Numbered from the stretch's first letter, positions 6,511 through 14,949 are shown. The stretch: DNA of 52,292 nucleotides from Treponema sp. (GCA_009788065.1 WQSF01000009.1:1-52292); one strand, 5' to 3'. Translations and numbers: made by a program. The notes: generated by a model from the letters alone, not told the origin.

Positions 6511-7092
6511 TTAATTTTCTCCCTTAATAATTTTCTTTGCCAGATCGTTAGTTGATTTTCGCCAGCCTTTCAGTAATTGAATTTCTTTTTCTATTTTCTG
6601 AACATAGGGAATTAGTTTTTTAACGTCTATAGTAAAGTTATCAAAACGAAGGGAAAACACATCTTTGAAATATTGTAATTCTTGAATGAGCTGATAACAA
6701 TTTGCAATCGCGGCTGTTTGGTATCTGCGCCTGTCTGCCAATTCATCAGACTGGACACGGCGCACATATTCAATCGGCATTTTTTGAACATCGGGAGTTT
6801 TCGGATCAACCATCGGCGAAGGGTATATCGAATTTCCGGCAGTAATATTCATCATCAGGTTTCGGCATAAATCCATTATGCGTGTCCTGAAATTATCTAT
6901 CATCCAGTCAGGTATTTCTCCGGGTAGAGCAACCTCTTCATCGGCAGGGATTTCTTTTGGCTGTTCGATTTGTTTTTTTGGTCTTATTCCGAAGTTTCTT
7001 AATAGGTAGGCTGTTAATTCCGCTCTCAATTCGCGGGCATTATTGTAAAATTCAAGCCGAGATATGCCTCGCTTCCTTTTTATAACAGACAA
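6511..7092 (-). CDS. Avd-like DGR accessory protein (four-helix type)
   Basis: 193 residues from a TTG at 7092 that follows GGGAGGGGGG; an earlier TTG at 7125 has no ribosome site. Predicted as mostly helices: residues about 8-30 (SRLEFYNNARELRAELTAYL), about 65-90, about 115-145, and 155-185 ending in LLKGWRKS. Position between the VR gene and TR matches avd in BPP-1, where the protein binds the RT as a helical bundle. The helical make-up and basic surface fit that role. It is longer than the canonical Avd of about 128 residues, with a Pro-rich joint near residues 40-60. The assignment rests on position and architecture. Confidence 0.6.
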   Translation of the reverse strand: MSVIKRKRGISRLEFYNNARELRAELTAYLLRNFGIRPKKQIEQPKEIPADEEVALPGEIPDWMIDNFRTRIMDLCRNLMMNITAGNSIYPSPMVDPKTPDVQKMPIEYVRRVQSDELADRRRYQTAAIANCYQLIQELQYFKDVFSLRFDNFTIDVKKLIPYVQKIEKEIQLLKGWRKSTNDLAKKIIKGEN

Positions 7093-7136
7093 TGCCCCCC
7101 TCCCGGCAAGACCCGCAAAATTCAAATTTTTTTCCG

Positions 7137-7233
7137 GTCGCTTACGCGACAGATAAAATTAAGGGTGGGCTGCAAAGCAGCCCACTGGAAGTATCATATC
7201 ACAGACAACTCTCACCCCACAAGGGGGTGAGAG
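7137..7233 (-). other. three consecutive hairpins after the VR gene
   Basis: Stems: CTCTCACCCC/GGGGTGAGAG (7209-7233, 10 bp, 5-nt loop), GTGGGCTGC/GCAGCCCAC (7165-7185, 9 bp, 3-nt loop) and GTCGC/GCGAC (7137-7150). None has a strong T run on the minus strand. In Bordetella DGR a DNA hairpin just past VR improves target recognition; here the nearest one lies about 70 bp past VR. They may also separate the target gene from the Avd-like gene. Confidence 0.6.
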
Positions 7234-7285
7234 AACAGGATGAGTGTGGCTACACTTTGCAATGCGCCCACATCTTGCTTTATTT

Positions 7286-8548
7286 TTACGCCACACAGAA
7301 AGCGGGGGCAACACCGCCGACAGAACTCGCGTAGTAGCTGCTACTATGACCATAGTTGCCGACACCACAGAAGTGAGCAGAGGAGGAAGCCGAGGGAGTA
7401 GAAAGCCAGCGCCAAGTTCTCGCGCCATTCCAATCCGCAACCCTGAAAATAGTGCTGTCTTGAAATAGCGGAAACTGCACGTTTGTCGTATACCCAACGC
7501 GCTGAGCAACAACAGGCGATGTAAGTGCTGCCATATAAACACCTTCATCGCCGTAATACGGAACGCCGAACATTTCAATTTCTGAGGGAATAAACACAGT
7601 GTAATTTCCCCATGCGTAATCGCTTTTTTTACTGTGCGCTTTTCTTATGGTATAAAGTACATCACCAAGTTTTTGTTTTAATGCTGTTGCGAAAATACCG
7701 CTTCCGTCACCTGTCGCACCTTCAAGCCAAACCCTTAATGCGCTTGCCTGATAACCGCCAGTATTATCATTTGTCGGATTCATCGGGCTTCTTGCAATAT
7801 TATGCCTAAATGAAAACAAGATATGATTTTTCGCATTAACTGTATCGCCAGCCCTTTTGTATGTGTTAAAACCTGCAATAACAATTCTGTTATTCTTGTA
7901 ATTTTCATTCCATGCCTGCGGAGCATCACCCCCAGTCGGTGCCGCGATTCCGCTTAAATCCAAACCGTCAATATAATCGCCGATCATAAGATCGCTGAAA
8001 TCAGGAATACCGCTGTTGTCAATTTGACCGCTGTTATTACATCTGCGCTGTAATTCAATCGACGCTTCCTGAATTGTGGTAACGCCAAGAATATCAAGTA
8101 AGTTTCTGCCGTAACCTTCGACTGATGCCGAATGAAGCATTGATAAATCAGGATTAACAATATCGGGACCGTCATTAACCCACTCGAAAACAGGGGGATC
8201 GCTGTCGGGTGTGTTATTCAAAACCCAAACATAACCGTCAAACAAATTCTTTACGCGGGTATTATTGAAAATCATCAACTGATCTGTAATACCAATTTCC
8301 GCTAACGCATAATTTGTCAACATCTGCTGTGTCGGTGTTAATGTACCGAAATCATGCGCCGACAGATAACCGCCTCTGCCTTTTAACATCGCTACTTGCC
8401 TATTAAGAAAAACAGTTCTGTTAGCAAGCTGCTGTAACGGAATATTATCTACTCCGAGATCGTTTCCTGTTGCGCCCTGCAAATAATCGTCAATCTCAAA
8501 TCGGCGAACGCCCTCTTCCCATACCGGGCTTTCTGGTATAAATGCCAT
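7286..8548 (-). CDS. DGR target: tail-associated variable protein with DUF6273-like C-terminus
   Basis: 420 residues, AAGGAG before the ATG. The N-terminal 150 residues look like a tail-fibre attachment region (FIPESPVW, LANRTVFLNRQVA). From about 185 (LMIGDYIDGLDLSG) to the end it resembles the DUF6273 fold, with NRIVIAGFNTY, a WRWLS box and the terminal SSVGGVAPAFCVA typical of that family. VR encodes the last 35 or so residues. The ten TR Asn codons correspond to residues 392, 395, 397-399, 401 and 403-406, now H, G, G, N, Y, H, S, S, Y, Y. It follows the baseplate and tail protein I genes, so it is probably a receptor-binding tip. Confidence 0.88.
   Translation of the reverse strand: MAFIPESPVWEEGVRRFEIDDYLQGATGNDLGVDNIPLQQLANRTVFLNRQVAMLKGRGGYLSAHDFGTLTPTQQMLTNYALAEIGITDQLMIFNNTRVKNLFDGYVWVLNNTPDSDPPVFEWVNDGPDIVNPDLSMLHSASVEGYGRNLLDILGVTTIQEASIELQRRCNNSGQIDNSGIPDFSDLMIGDYIDGLDLSGIAAPTGGDAPQAWNENYKNNRIVIAGFNTYKRAGDTVNAKNHILFSFRHNIARSPMNPTNDNTGGYQASALRVWLEGATGDGSGIFATALKQKLGDVLYTIRKAHSKKSDYAWGNYTVFIPSEIEMFGVPYYGDEGVYMAALTSPVVAQRVGYTTNVQFPLFQDSTIFRVADWNGARTWRWLSTPSASSSAHFCGVGNYGHSSSYYASSVGGVAPAFCVA
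7303..7394 (-). repeat. DGR variable repeat (VR)
   Basis: 92 bp at the 3' end of the target gene, 17 bp before the end of its stop codon. Compared with TR there are 12 changes on the sense strand: six A to G, three A to T, three A to C, and none at C, G or T. Several Asn codons are changed at two positions (AAT to GGT, AAC to GGC), a mark of repeated mutagenic retrohoming. Confidence 0.93.
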
Positions 8549-8558
8549 GTTTTACTCC

Positions 8559-9017
8559 TTATAAAATAATTGTCCAATTTCCCACAAGGCTGATGTCAGC
8601 TTCTTTGTGAATTGGATCGTTTCTTATTCTCCTTGCGAACAGCGTATCATCCGCCGTAAGCAAGCCAAATTCCATAATTGCCATTCCGTTGTTTTCCATA
8701 ACAGGCAGCTCCCAGTCAATTTGAACCTGTCCTGTTGCCGGGTAACTGAAACCCTTTACGTTCCTTATGAACGCATTTGTAATAGCGGTATCAGCAACAG
8801 TCGGTTCGTCTCCGTTTGTGCCAAATGCTATTCTGTTTACGCTGCGCCCCATTACGTTACCCGCAATAAGCCGCGCGACCTGATTACGCGCACCGTCAAC
8901 GATCAAGTTTTTATCGACGATCTCCTGAATGAGAACACCTTTCTTAAAAACTTTAATCGTGAGGATGCCTTTCAGAGCGTGTCCCTGTTCTTCTAAATCC
9001 TCAACAAACTTAATCAT
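8559..9017 (-). CDS. tail-tip protein, hypothetical
   Basis: 152 residues, CAGGAGG before the ATG. The sequence looks beta-rich (LTIKVFKKGVLIQEIV, VQIDWELPV, NWTIIL) with a central glycine-rich turn. It sits between tail protein I and the DGR target in a co-directional block, where small fibre connectors or baseplate additions are usual. No family recognised. Confidence 0.55.
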   Translation of the reverse strand: MIKFVEDLEEQGHALKGILTIKVFKKGVLIQEIVDKNLIVDGARNQVARLIAGNVMGRSVNRIAFGTNGDEPTVADTAITNAFIRNVKGFSYPATGQVQIDWELPVMENNGMAIMEFGLLTADDTLFARRIRNDPIHKEADISLVGNWTIIL

Positions 9018-9043
9018 GCTTTTCCTCCTGAAAATTTATCTGA

Positions 9044-10261
9044 TTATTCCAACGGAATTAAAATCATACTGTTTCGCTTAAAACTTCCGTTCATTCTTCT
9101 TGTACCGTCACGGAAGTAATGATGAATCATGCTGATAGAAAAACTATCAGCAACTTTTATATTTTCTGTTTCCTTTATATCGCCGGAAACATCAATTACA
9201 AACGGATCGACAATGCCATTTGATGAACGCGCTAAAATTCCGTTTCTCTTTTGGCTGCCGTCTCTTTTAATATTCCTGTTTATTGTTTCTAATGCGTTAT
9301 TTTCAACAGCCACATCGAGAAGATCGGTTATTGTCATTTTGTCAGTGTGGAATACATTAACCTGAATAACGCTGGGACTGTCTAATATTGAACTTTTAAG
9401 GCTGTTTCTTTTAATAGTTCCGTTTCTCTGTATCGAGCCTTTACGGTATATGATAGACTTCCATTCGTCTGTGTGGTCGTTACCAATACCCAACAGGAAA
9501 GTATCTTGTATTCCGGAACTTCTCTTAACAGGCTGGAAAACCGCGCCCGTTGCTAGAACTCTTTGCGTTCCGTTTCTTCTTTCAATTCCGTTTCGTTTAA
9601 CGTTACCATTGCGGAATAAATGAGTTAATTCCGTATCAAATACGGTTTTTCCGTTTCTCAGAACGCGCCCATTTCTTTTTACTTTCTGTGATAACGTGTC
9701 GGGTGTAGTGTGTAATGTACCGACCATTGTATTGCTTTCTTCCATTGGTAATTCGTCATGGAAAATAATTATAGATGTCATAATGTCCAAGAAACTGCGC
9801 GTATTCTTTACAGAGTTTATCGCCCTTGTAATTTTCGCAATTGTCGCGCTGTCAGGAAGGAAGTCACCGACCGTTACGCGGAAATGATGTGGCAATCCTT
9901 TGTATTCATACCATTCCTCAATTTTTGCCTCAGCAAATATCTCCGTTACTATTTCCTCAATTGTAGACGGCGTTCCTTTTCTCGTGTGCCAGTCAAGCGA
10001 TTTTTTAACCAGTTCTATTTTTACATTTAATGGTAAATCAGGCTGATAAAAGTCAACATGAAACTGCCAAGCAAGTAAATCTACCAGCGTTTCATTAACG
10101 ATTTTATCTAACATCAAATTGGGTATTATAGCCAAGTCGGGTATTTTATTTATTATGTCGTGTAACGTTTTATTAAACGCCTCAGCCATCATTTTGACAT
10201 TGTTGTCGTTTGCGATATTGGGAGGAAGTAAATTTAAAATAGAAACATTACTTAATTCCAT
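9044..10261 (-). CDS. P2 gpI-like tail protein with RNG-repeat extension
   Basis: 405 residues. The first 180 match tail protein I: LLPPNIA, LAWQFHVDFY and VKKSLDWHTRKGTPSTIEEI, linking baseplate to fibres. The C-terminal 220 residues are unusual, with at least ten short units of the form RNG or KRNG/RRNG separated by 4-8 residues, alternating with longer beta-like segments. The start overlaps the stop of gpJ (TAATG-type coupling). The repeat half may be a fibre-like extension that carries the downstream variable protein. Confidence 0.75.
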   Translation of the reverse strand: MELSNVSILNLLPPNIANDNNVKMMAEAFNKTLHDIINKIPDLAIIPNLMLDKIVNETLVDLLAWQFHVDFYQPDLPLNVKIELVKKSLDWHTRKGTPSTIEEIVTEIFAEAKIEEWYEYKGLPHHFRVTVGDFLPDSATIAKITRAINSVKNTRSFLDIMTSIIIFHDELPMEESNTMVGTLHTTPDTLSQKVKRNGRVLRNGKTVFDTELTHLFRNGNVKRNGIERRNGTQRVLATGAVFQPVKRSSGIQDTFLLGIGNDHTDEWKSIIYRKGSIQRNGTIKRNSLKSSILDSPSVIQVNVFHTDKMTITDLLDVAVENNALETINRNIKRDGSQKRNGILARSSNGIVDPFVIDVSGDIKETENIKVADSFSISMIHHYFRDGTRRMNGSFKRNSMILIPLE

Positions 10262-11502
10262 TATGCTTCCTCTAATCCTTGATAATTTACTGATTTGTTA
10301 CCGCCGAATTGCGCGGCTTCATATATTTTCAGCTCTGTATATACCGGCTCTGTTATAACAACACGTTTCACTCCGCAATTCATTACAAGTTTATGCAGAG
10401 TATCAGGGTTTATATCTAAACCAAGTCTGGATTTTTGCCACTCGATATATTGTTCTACCGCAGCGTCAACAGCATCAATAATTGAGGCTGCTTCTGTCGC
10501 TCTTTCTATTTCAATCCAGTATTGAAAATCAATATTAAACTCGACTGATTCAGGCATAACAACATGAACGTAATCTGTCAGCGGACGGCGCGTTTTCGGC
10601 GATAGTGTTTCCGATACCTGGCTTAATACTTCCTCAGAAGGTAACTCTCCATTTTTCATAAGCACCGTTACGTCAACATTTCCCGGTCCTGTTCCGCTTT
10701 CTCTGTAATAATTTCCCAATGCTTCATAGAATGCTGCCGCATCTGAAATACCCCATGGCTGTAAGAACGCCGCAAACTTTGTCATATCTAATTCTGGCAT
10801 CCACACCCTTGCATCAACTATGCCGGGATTTGCCGACCTTGCCCAAAACTCATAAGCGCCATCGGGACCAGCAACAGAAAAAGACTCCGGCAGTAACCGC
10901 AGTCTTTGTTTGTAAGTTTCCAGTTCTTCCTTTTCAGCACCGCCGTTCGTTACCGTAATGTTTTCTACCGAAACAACAAACGGCACAAGATCAACCATAT
11001 TTTTTATATCGCCTATTTTGATACCGTCACCGATTGCGCCGGAAGTTAAACTTTGCGCTTCAACATCGACATATAATTCGCCTGCGGGAATTTCTGACTG
11101 CTTTAATGTTGCAAAAAATATTTTATTATCTGATGTTGACCGATAACCTTTCGCAATTACAGTAGTCACATTTCGCGGAATTGCCAGCTTATACCTTAAT
11201 GTTGTAAGAGCGTAAGAAGCAGCCATGCGGTTGCCGCGCTCTCCATATAAATAACCGATGTGTTCTACAGTAGAATCATCTGCGAAATATAAAAGATTTC
11301 CCTTTCCAGTTTTGTCAATGTCATGATTTACCTGTGCAAGAATTGCCGCTTCGGTTAACTGTATCAGTTTTTCAGGAGCTGCCAGCGATAATCTGAAACC
11401 CGCTTCGCCGTTCGCTCTTTTTATTGTCTCGAACAATTCCTGTAATCTGTCGGCAATAACGCGCGCGTCATCTTGCGAAAATTGTAAAGTATCAAATCCC
11501 AT
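10261..11502 (-). CDS. baseplate J-like protein (P2 gpJ / Mu gp47 family)
   Basis: 413 residues. It has the conserved order ELYVDVEAQSLTSGAIGD..I (about 143-160), VTNGGAEKEELETYKQRL (about 184-201) and a C-terminal TDYVHV..PE..EFNIDFQYWIE region (about 304-327). It forms the baseplate wedge together with the gp25-like protein upstream and gpI downstream. Length is normal. Confidence 0.88.
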   Translation of the reverse strand: MGFDTLQFSQDDARVIADRLQELFETIKRANGEAGFRLSLAAPEKLIQLTEAAILAQVNHDIDKTGKGNLLYFADDSTVEHIGYLYGERGNRMAASYALTTLRYKLAIPRNVTTVIAKGYRSTSDNKIFFATLKQSEIPAGELYVDVEAQSLTSGAIGDGIKIGDIKNMVDLVPFVVSVENITVTNGGAEKEELETYKQRLRLLPESFSVAGPDGAYEFWARSANPGIVDARVWMPELDMTKFAAFLQPWGISDAAAFYEALGNYYRESGTGPGNVDVTVLMKNGELPSEEVLSQVSETLSPKTRRPLTDYVHVVMPESVEFNIDFQYWIEIERATEAASIIDAVDAAVEQYIEWQKSRLGLDINPDTLHKLVMNCGVKRVVITEPVYTELKIYEAAQFGGNKSVNYQGLEEA

Positions 11503-11503
11503 A

Positions 11504-11818
11504 TTATAACCTCACTTGTACGGTAACATTTGGCTTAAAACTTCCGCTTAACGGATCAGCACGCCAAGTTATTTGTTTGAGTATTGCCCGCGGCTCATAC
11601 TTCCTTAACTGCATAAATATTTCTTGCTCTGCCATTGCTTGTGCTTTGTGAATTGGACTATCTACAAAATTAAAAGAGATACCAAAATTACGATCCAGCG
11701 GTAATGTGCCTTTCGGTGTTGTAATTATCGTTCTTACGTTTTGCATAACTTCCTGTAAATCCTTTGCGCCGAAAACAATACCCGCAGGAAGTGTATCTGT
11801 TGTTGAAAATTCAGCCAT
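11504..11818 (-). CDS. gp25/gpW-like baseplate wedge protein
   Basis: 104 residues with the family pattern VRTIITTPKGTLPLDRNFGI (about 28-47) and the C-terminal PNVTVQVRL. The EPRAILKQI segment gives the conserved E-PR motif. The start overlaps the GpU-like stop (TGATG). Position V-W-J-I is as in P2, with a GpU-like gene inserted. Confidence 0.85.
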   Translation of the reverse strand: MAEFSTTDTLPAGIVFGAKDLQEVMQNVRTIITTPKGTLPLDRNFGISFNFVDSPIHKAQAMAEQEIFMQLRKYEPRAILKQITWRADPLSGSFKPNVTVQVRL

Positions 11819-12213
11819 CAGTTATACTCCTTAAAATTAACAGTCAATTCCATCCACAATACTTCGCCTGTTCCCGCGGCAAACTTTGAGGAAGCTCCAC
11901 TAATTGAATCGAGATACCAATTGTTTCCAGATAGAGGAAAGCCCCGCAGAATAACAGGAAAGTTTTGACCTGTGCGTACCATTTGCCTTAATAACTCATA
12001 TTCTGCTTCTGGATTTACACCTAACATCTTTGAAAGGATAATCCTCATTTCTGCCTCATCTTGACCGGGACCTAAAAACTCAGTAATCGGCGCGGTGTTC
12101 ACAACTTCGTGAACAGCCCACCGCCCGGAAACATCCTGAGTAAGTTCTGAAAATGTTAATGCGCCGATACCCGAAACATCGAAGACCAACGGTCCCCATG
12201 AACCTAAAAGCAT
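11818..12213 (-). CDS. P2 GpU-like tail protein
   Basis: 131 residues beginning MLLGSWGPLVFDV, with the family's E-LGPGQD-A-M...L. motif (EFLGPGQDEAEMRI, residues about 46-59) and a PVILRGFPLSG..WY segment. GpU proteins act in tail completion. In P2 the gene lies near D and X; here it lies between the spike and wedge genes. Confidence 0.8.
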   Translation of the reverse strand: MLLGSWGPLVFDVSGIGALTFSELTQDVSGRWAVHEVVNTAPITEFLGPGQDEAEMRIILSKMLGVNPEAEYELLRQMVRTGQNFPVILRGFPLSGNNWYLDSISGASSKFAAGTGEVLWMELTVNFKEYN

Positions 12214-12229
12214 TAAAATATTCCTCCTA

Positions 12230-12736
12230 TCATGCGATCACCATTTTGGTTGTCGCGCCTGTAAATGCGGCATGACTACCGGCTGACGGCGCAGGGTTTG
12301 GAAAACTTATTTTAAGGCTTGAAATAATTTGAGAACAGAAGTTTTCCATTGCCTTATCGGGATCATCTTCTTTTCCCTGCGTTGCTGTTATTACACCAGC
12401 GGGATTAAATGAAAGCGGAGCCAAAGTAAAACCAGCCGCAGGAGAAATTTTTATACTGCTTTTAATAAAAGCAGCAAGTGTTACAAGAAAGATTGCGAAT
12501 GAACCTGATACGCCTAACGTACCAGAACCAGAAAGGGAAGCCTTGAAAGAAGTCTGCGGATCACTTGCGCCTGATGTCGGATTAGTAGCTGACCAGCTAT
12601 AAGTAATTTCCATATTGTCAACGATATATTTAAGAATAGCATCGCCGAATTTCTTATTTGCGTTCGCTGCGCTATTGGCTTCTTTATTTATTTCAGAGAT
12701 AATCGCTTTTTTCATATCCGCTGCGTTCATACTCAT
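12230..12736 (-). CDS. baseplate-region protein, hypothetical
   Basis: 168 residues with GGGGACTTAGT before ATG. The N-terminal 50 residues are helical. The rest is Ser/Gly/Ala-rich (SGSGTLGVSGSFAIF) with a moderately hydrophobic stretch about 78-92 that may be a buried strand or a membrane-active segment. It lies between the spike and GpU genes. Function unknown. Confidence 0.5.
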   Translation of the reverse strand: MSMNAADMKKAIISEINKEANSAANANKKFGDAILKYIVDNMEITYSWSATNPTSGASDPQTSFKASLSGSGTLGVSGSFAIFLVTLAAFIKSSIKISPAAGFTLAPLSFNPAGVITATQGKEDDPDKAMENFCSQIISSLKISFPNPAPSAGSHAAFTGATTKMVIA

Positions 12737-12737
12737 A

Positions 12738-13409
12738 CTAAGTCCCCGCTACCTTATTACCGCCATGAGGCGCACCAGTGAAAAGGCAATTCGGTATAGC
12801 GCATAGCGGTCCCGTTGCTGGCGATACAGTGCCTTTCATTGAAAAATTACCGCCTGTTATTTCAACATCTGCTGAATCAATAATTACTTTCGGAGAATTT
12901 ATATTTGCCTCTTTTGTTGCCTCGATGTTTGCCGTTTCCACTGTGATATTCGCTTCTTTTTTGACTTCAACTGTTGCATTTTCTTCAACAGTTACCTCAG
13001 CGTTTTTTGTATTTATAATTGCCGTTTCGCTGACTTCTATATTTATGTTTTTACATTTTACAGAAGCATCTTGATCAACAATTAAATCTAATGTGCCATT
13101 GTCAGCATCAAATCTTATAACATTTTTTCCATCATCACTGACAAGCAATATTATATTCGGCGCACCGCCTTGAGGCATTTTATTTCCTGTGTAAACTTTG
13201 CCTGTTACATAACCCTCTGATTTACTATTCGACAGCCGAGATATTACAACATGATCCCCTTCTTTCGGTGTCCAAAAGCAATTCCAGCCTCCAATGGCTG
13301 GAAATAAAACCTGCATCTTTCCGCTTACATATCCGCCTAAATCATCCATTGCGACTCTTGCGGTTGCGCTGTTTACATCACGTTCTGATGTCTGTCCCTG
13401 TTGCATCAT
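12738..13409 (-). CDS. baseplate spike protein V-like with beta-helical stem
   Basis: 223 residues. An OB-like N-terminal part (residues about 20-85: GKMQVLFPAIGGWNCFW, KEGDHVVISR, GYVTGKVY) is followed by a stem of short alternating repeats (ATVEVKKEANITVETANIEAT, read in parts, about 130-185). The C-terminus CAIPNCLFTGAPHGG could form a metal-binding tip. This is the membrane-piercing spike of P2 gpV/Mu gp45 type. Confidence 0.82.
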   Translation of the reverse strand: MMQQGQTSERDVNSATARVAMDDLGGYVSGKMQVLFPAIGGWNCFWTPKEGDHVVISRLSNSKSEGYVTGKVYTGNKMPQGGAPNIILLVSDDGKNVIRFDADNGTLDLIVDQDASVKCKNINIEVSETAIINTKNAEVTVEENATVEVKKEANITVETANIEATKEANINSPKVIIDSADVEITGGNFSMKGTVSPATGPLCAIPNCLFTGAPHGGNKVAGT

Positions 13410-13410
13410 A

Positions 13411-14508
13411 TCAGTACCCTATAAGAACCTTGTGAGCTTTAACTGTTGTCGTATACCCGCCGCCTATTCCATGCGTGGCTTCATCGACACTGTATTTGCC
13501 ACTGTATACGCCGAAATTTGTTAGCTGAATATTTACACTACCAGCCATTTTTACGTTACCTACCAATCTCAAGGTACACGTCCATTCGTTTTTATTTTTC
13601 TCCCTTGCTATTGCTTTCGCTTTTCTCATAGCGTTATCTGTTCTGTCAGAGCGTATATTTTCAAAGTCATCAGCGGTATCATTGAATGCATTAAATCCTG
13701 TATCAAATGTTCCGCCCGAAGCATCAGATGATGTGTCGTTTCCTTCCCGGAAGTTATCATCGCGTAAATCTCCCGGTCTTGAATTAACCAATCCTGTCTG
13801 TCCAGTTTCAGGCGGTTTCTCTGGCGTAAATTCTGCCTGTACTAACTGCCCGCTTTTTGGATCTTTGTAACTTAATAAAACTTTGCATACTGTATCACCA
13901 GTATTCTGCGAAAATTGGTAACTTAAAATCCTTCCGCTTTTATTTGTTTCACTTCTGACTTCACTTCTGTCGAAAGTATCAATTACATCTTTCGCTTCAT
14001 AAGCTGATTCCTCAAATAAAACTAAAATTTCACTCGATACTTTTAACGATATGCCGTATTCTTTGCAAAGTTCATGCAGAAAAGCCATGTCGGATTTTTC
14101 TATTTGGTCTACACGATCAAGTTCAATTTCTCCCTCTACTTCATACATCAATTCAAGATTTGCACCGTCCGCAACATCTTGCGCTATTTTTTGAAGCGTT
14201 GTATCTTCCCATGCCCTTGTCTTTTCTTCTCTGCGCATACCTGTGGAAATCGGAGTAGATACTGCTTTAATTGAAACCATATCAGGCGGTCCCGAAAAAT
14301 CTACGGTATCAATTTCAAATTTCCCGCAGTCTAATTCGTCATATTCGCCGTCAGCATTCCAATTTTCAACACATATTTTAACGCTGAGAATTGCGCCGGA
14401 TACTGCGTTATTCACTATTTCCGTTCCTTCTTTTATTTCAGGAGCGGCAGGGGCAGGGGGAGGCGCTGTCGGTCTAGGATCTGCTGTGATGTCGCTAAAG
14501 TCTGACAT
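13411..14508 (-). CDS. gpD-like tail protein, C-terminal cistron
   Basis: 365 residues. After a Pro/Ala-rich head (residues 10-25), it matches the body of P2 late-control protein D: CVENWNADGEYDELDCGKFEID, SGPPDMVSIKAVS, KTRAWEDTTLQKIA, and the C-terminal HGIGGGYTT. GpD family members form the hub at the tail tip. The N-terminal part of the usual protein is absent and is encoded by the preceding cistron; the start overlaps that cistron's stop (TAATG). Confidence 0.85.
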   Translation of the reverse strand: MSDFSDITADPRPTAPPPAPAAPEIKEGTEIVNNAVSGAILSVKICVENWNADGEYDELDCGKFEIDTVDFSGPPDMVSIKAVSTPISTGMRREEKTRAWEDTTLQKIAQDVADGANLELMYEVEGEIELDRVDQIEKSDMAFLHELCKEYGISLKVSSEILVLFEESAYEAKDVIDTFDRSEVRSETNKSGRILSYQFSQNTGDTVCKVLLSYKDPKSGQLVQAEFTPEKPPETGQTGLVNSRPGDLRDDNFREGNDTSSDASGGTFDTGFNAFNDTADDFENIRSDRTDNAMRKAKAIAREKNKNEWTCTLRLVGNVKMAGSVNIQLTNFGVYSGKYSVDEATHGIGGGYTTTVKAHKVLIGY

Positions 14509-14948
14509 TATCTTATAATCCCCCTTTTAATATCTTGTATGAGTAACAGTTTGCCCTCGAAACCTCTATACTGTGGATTGCGTGATGTGAAATCGCGCCA
14601 TGTCGCTGTCGGTGTTACGCGCTGTAATGTTCTTCCCTGTTCGGGCGTTAAATCTGATTCATCAATAAGCCTCTGCAGATTTGCCGCGGTTGTACCGTTC
14701 TGTAATGCTTGTGCCATTTCTGTATAATCGTAAGGCGGTTCTGGAGGCTGAGGCGGAGCATAGGCGATTTTCGGATACCAGTCATTGTGCCAATGTCCTT
14801 CGCGATCATGACAGGTAATTGTTAATTCATCCGCGGAACCGCTTGCTTTATCGACATACTGTAATATTGTTACGGAGTTAGAGAGTGCTTCTGTTATATC
14901 CTGTCCAGCATATTCGATTTTTATATATGCACGTCTTGATCCAGCCAT
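14508..14948 (-). CDS. gpD-like tail protein, N-terminal cistron
   Basis: 146 residues from the ATG at 14948, after GCAGGTG and just past the gpX stop. Residues 1-62 (RRAYIKIEYAGQDI, then YVDKASGSADELTITCHDREGHW) match the N-terminus of gpD, which normally runs straight into the ENWN region. Here it continues into a Pro-rich joint (PPQPPEPPY) and an 80-residue helical addition, then stops. The two halves are probably made by coupled translation and associate. Confidence 0.8.
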   Translation of the reverse strand: MAGSRRAYIKIEYAGQDITEALSNSVTILQYVDKASGSADELTITCHDREGHWHNDWYPKIAYAPPQPPEPPYDYTEMAQALQNGTTAANLQRLIDESDLTPEQGRTLQRVTPTATWRDFTSRNPQYRGFEGKLLLIQDIKRGIIR

Positions 14949-14949
14949 A

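Noticed and set aside
9044-9700. CRISPR-like or tandem DNA repeats from recurring ccgtttct strings
   Set aside because: They are codon-level echoes of the RNG protein repeats with irregular spacing and no spacers.
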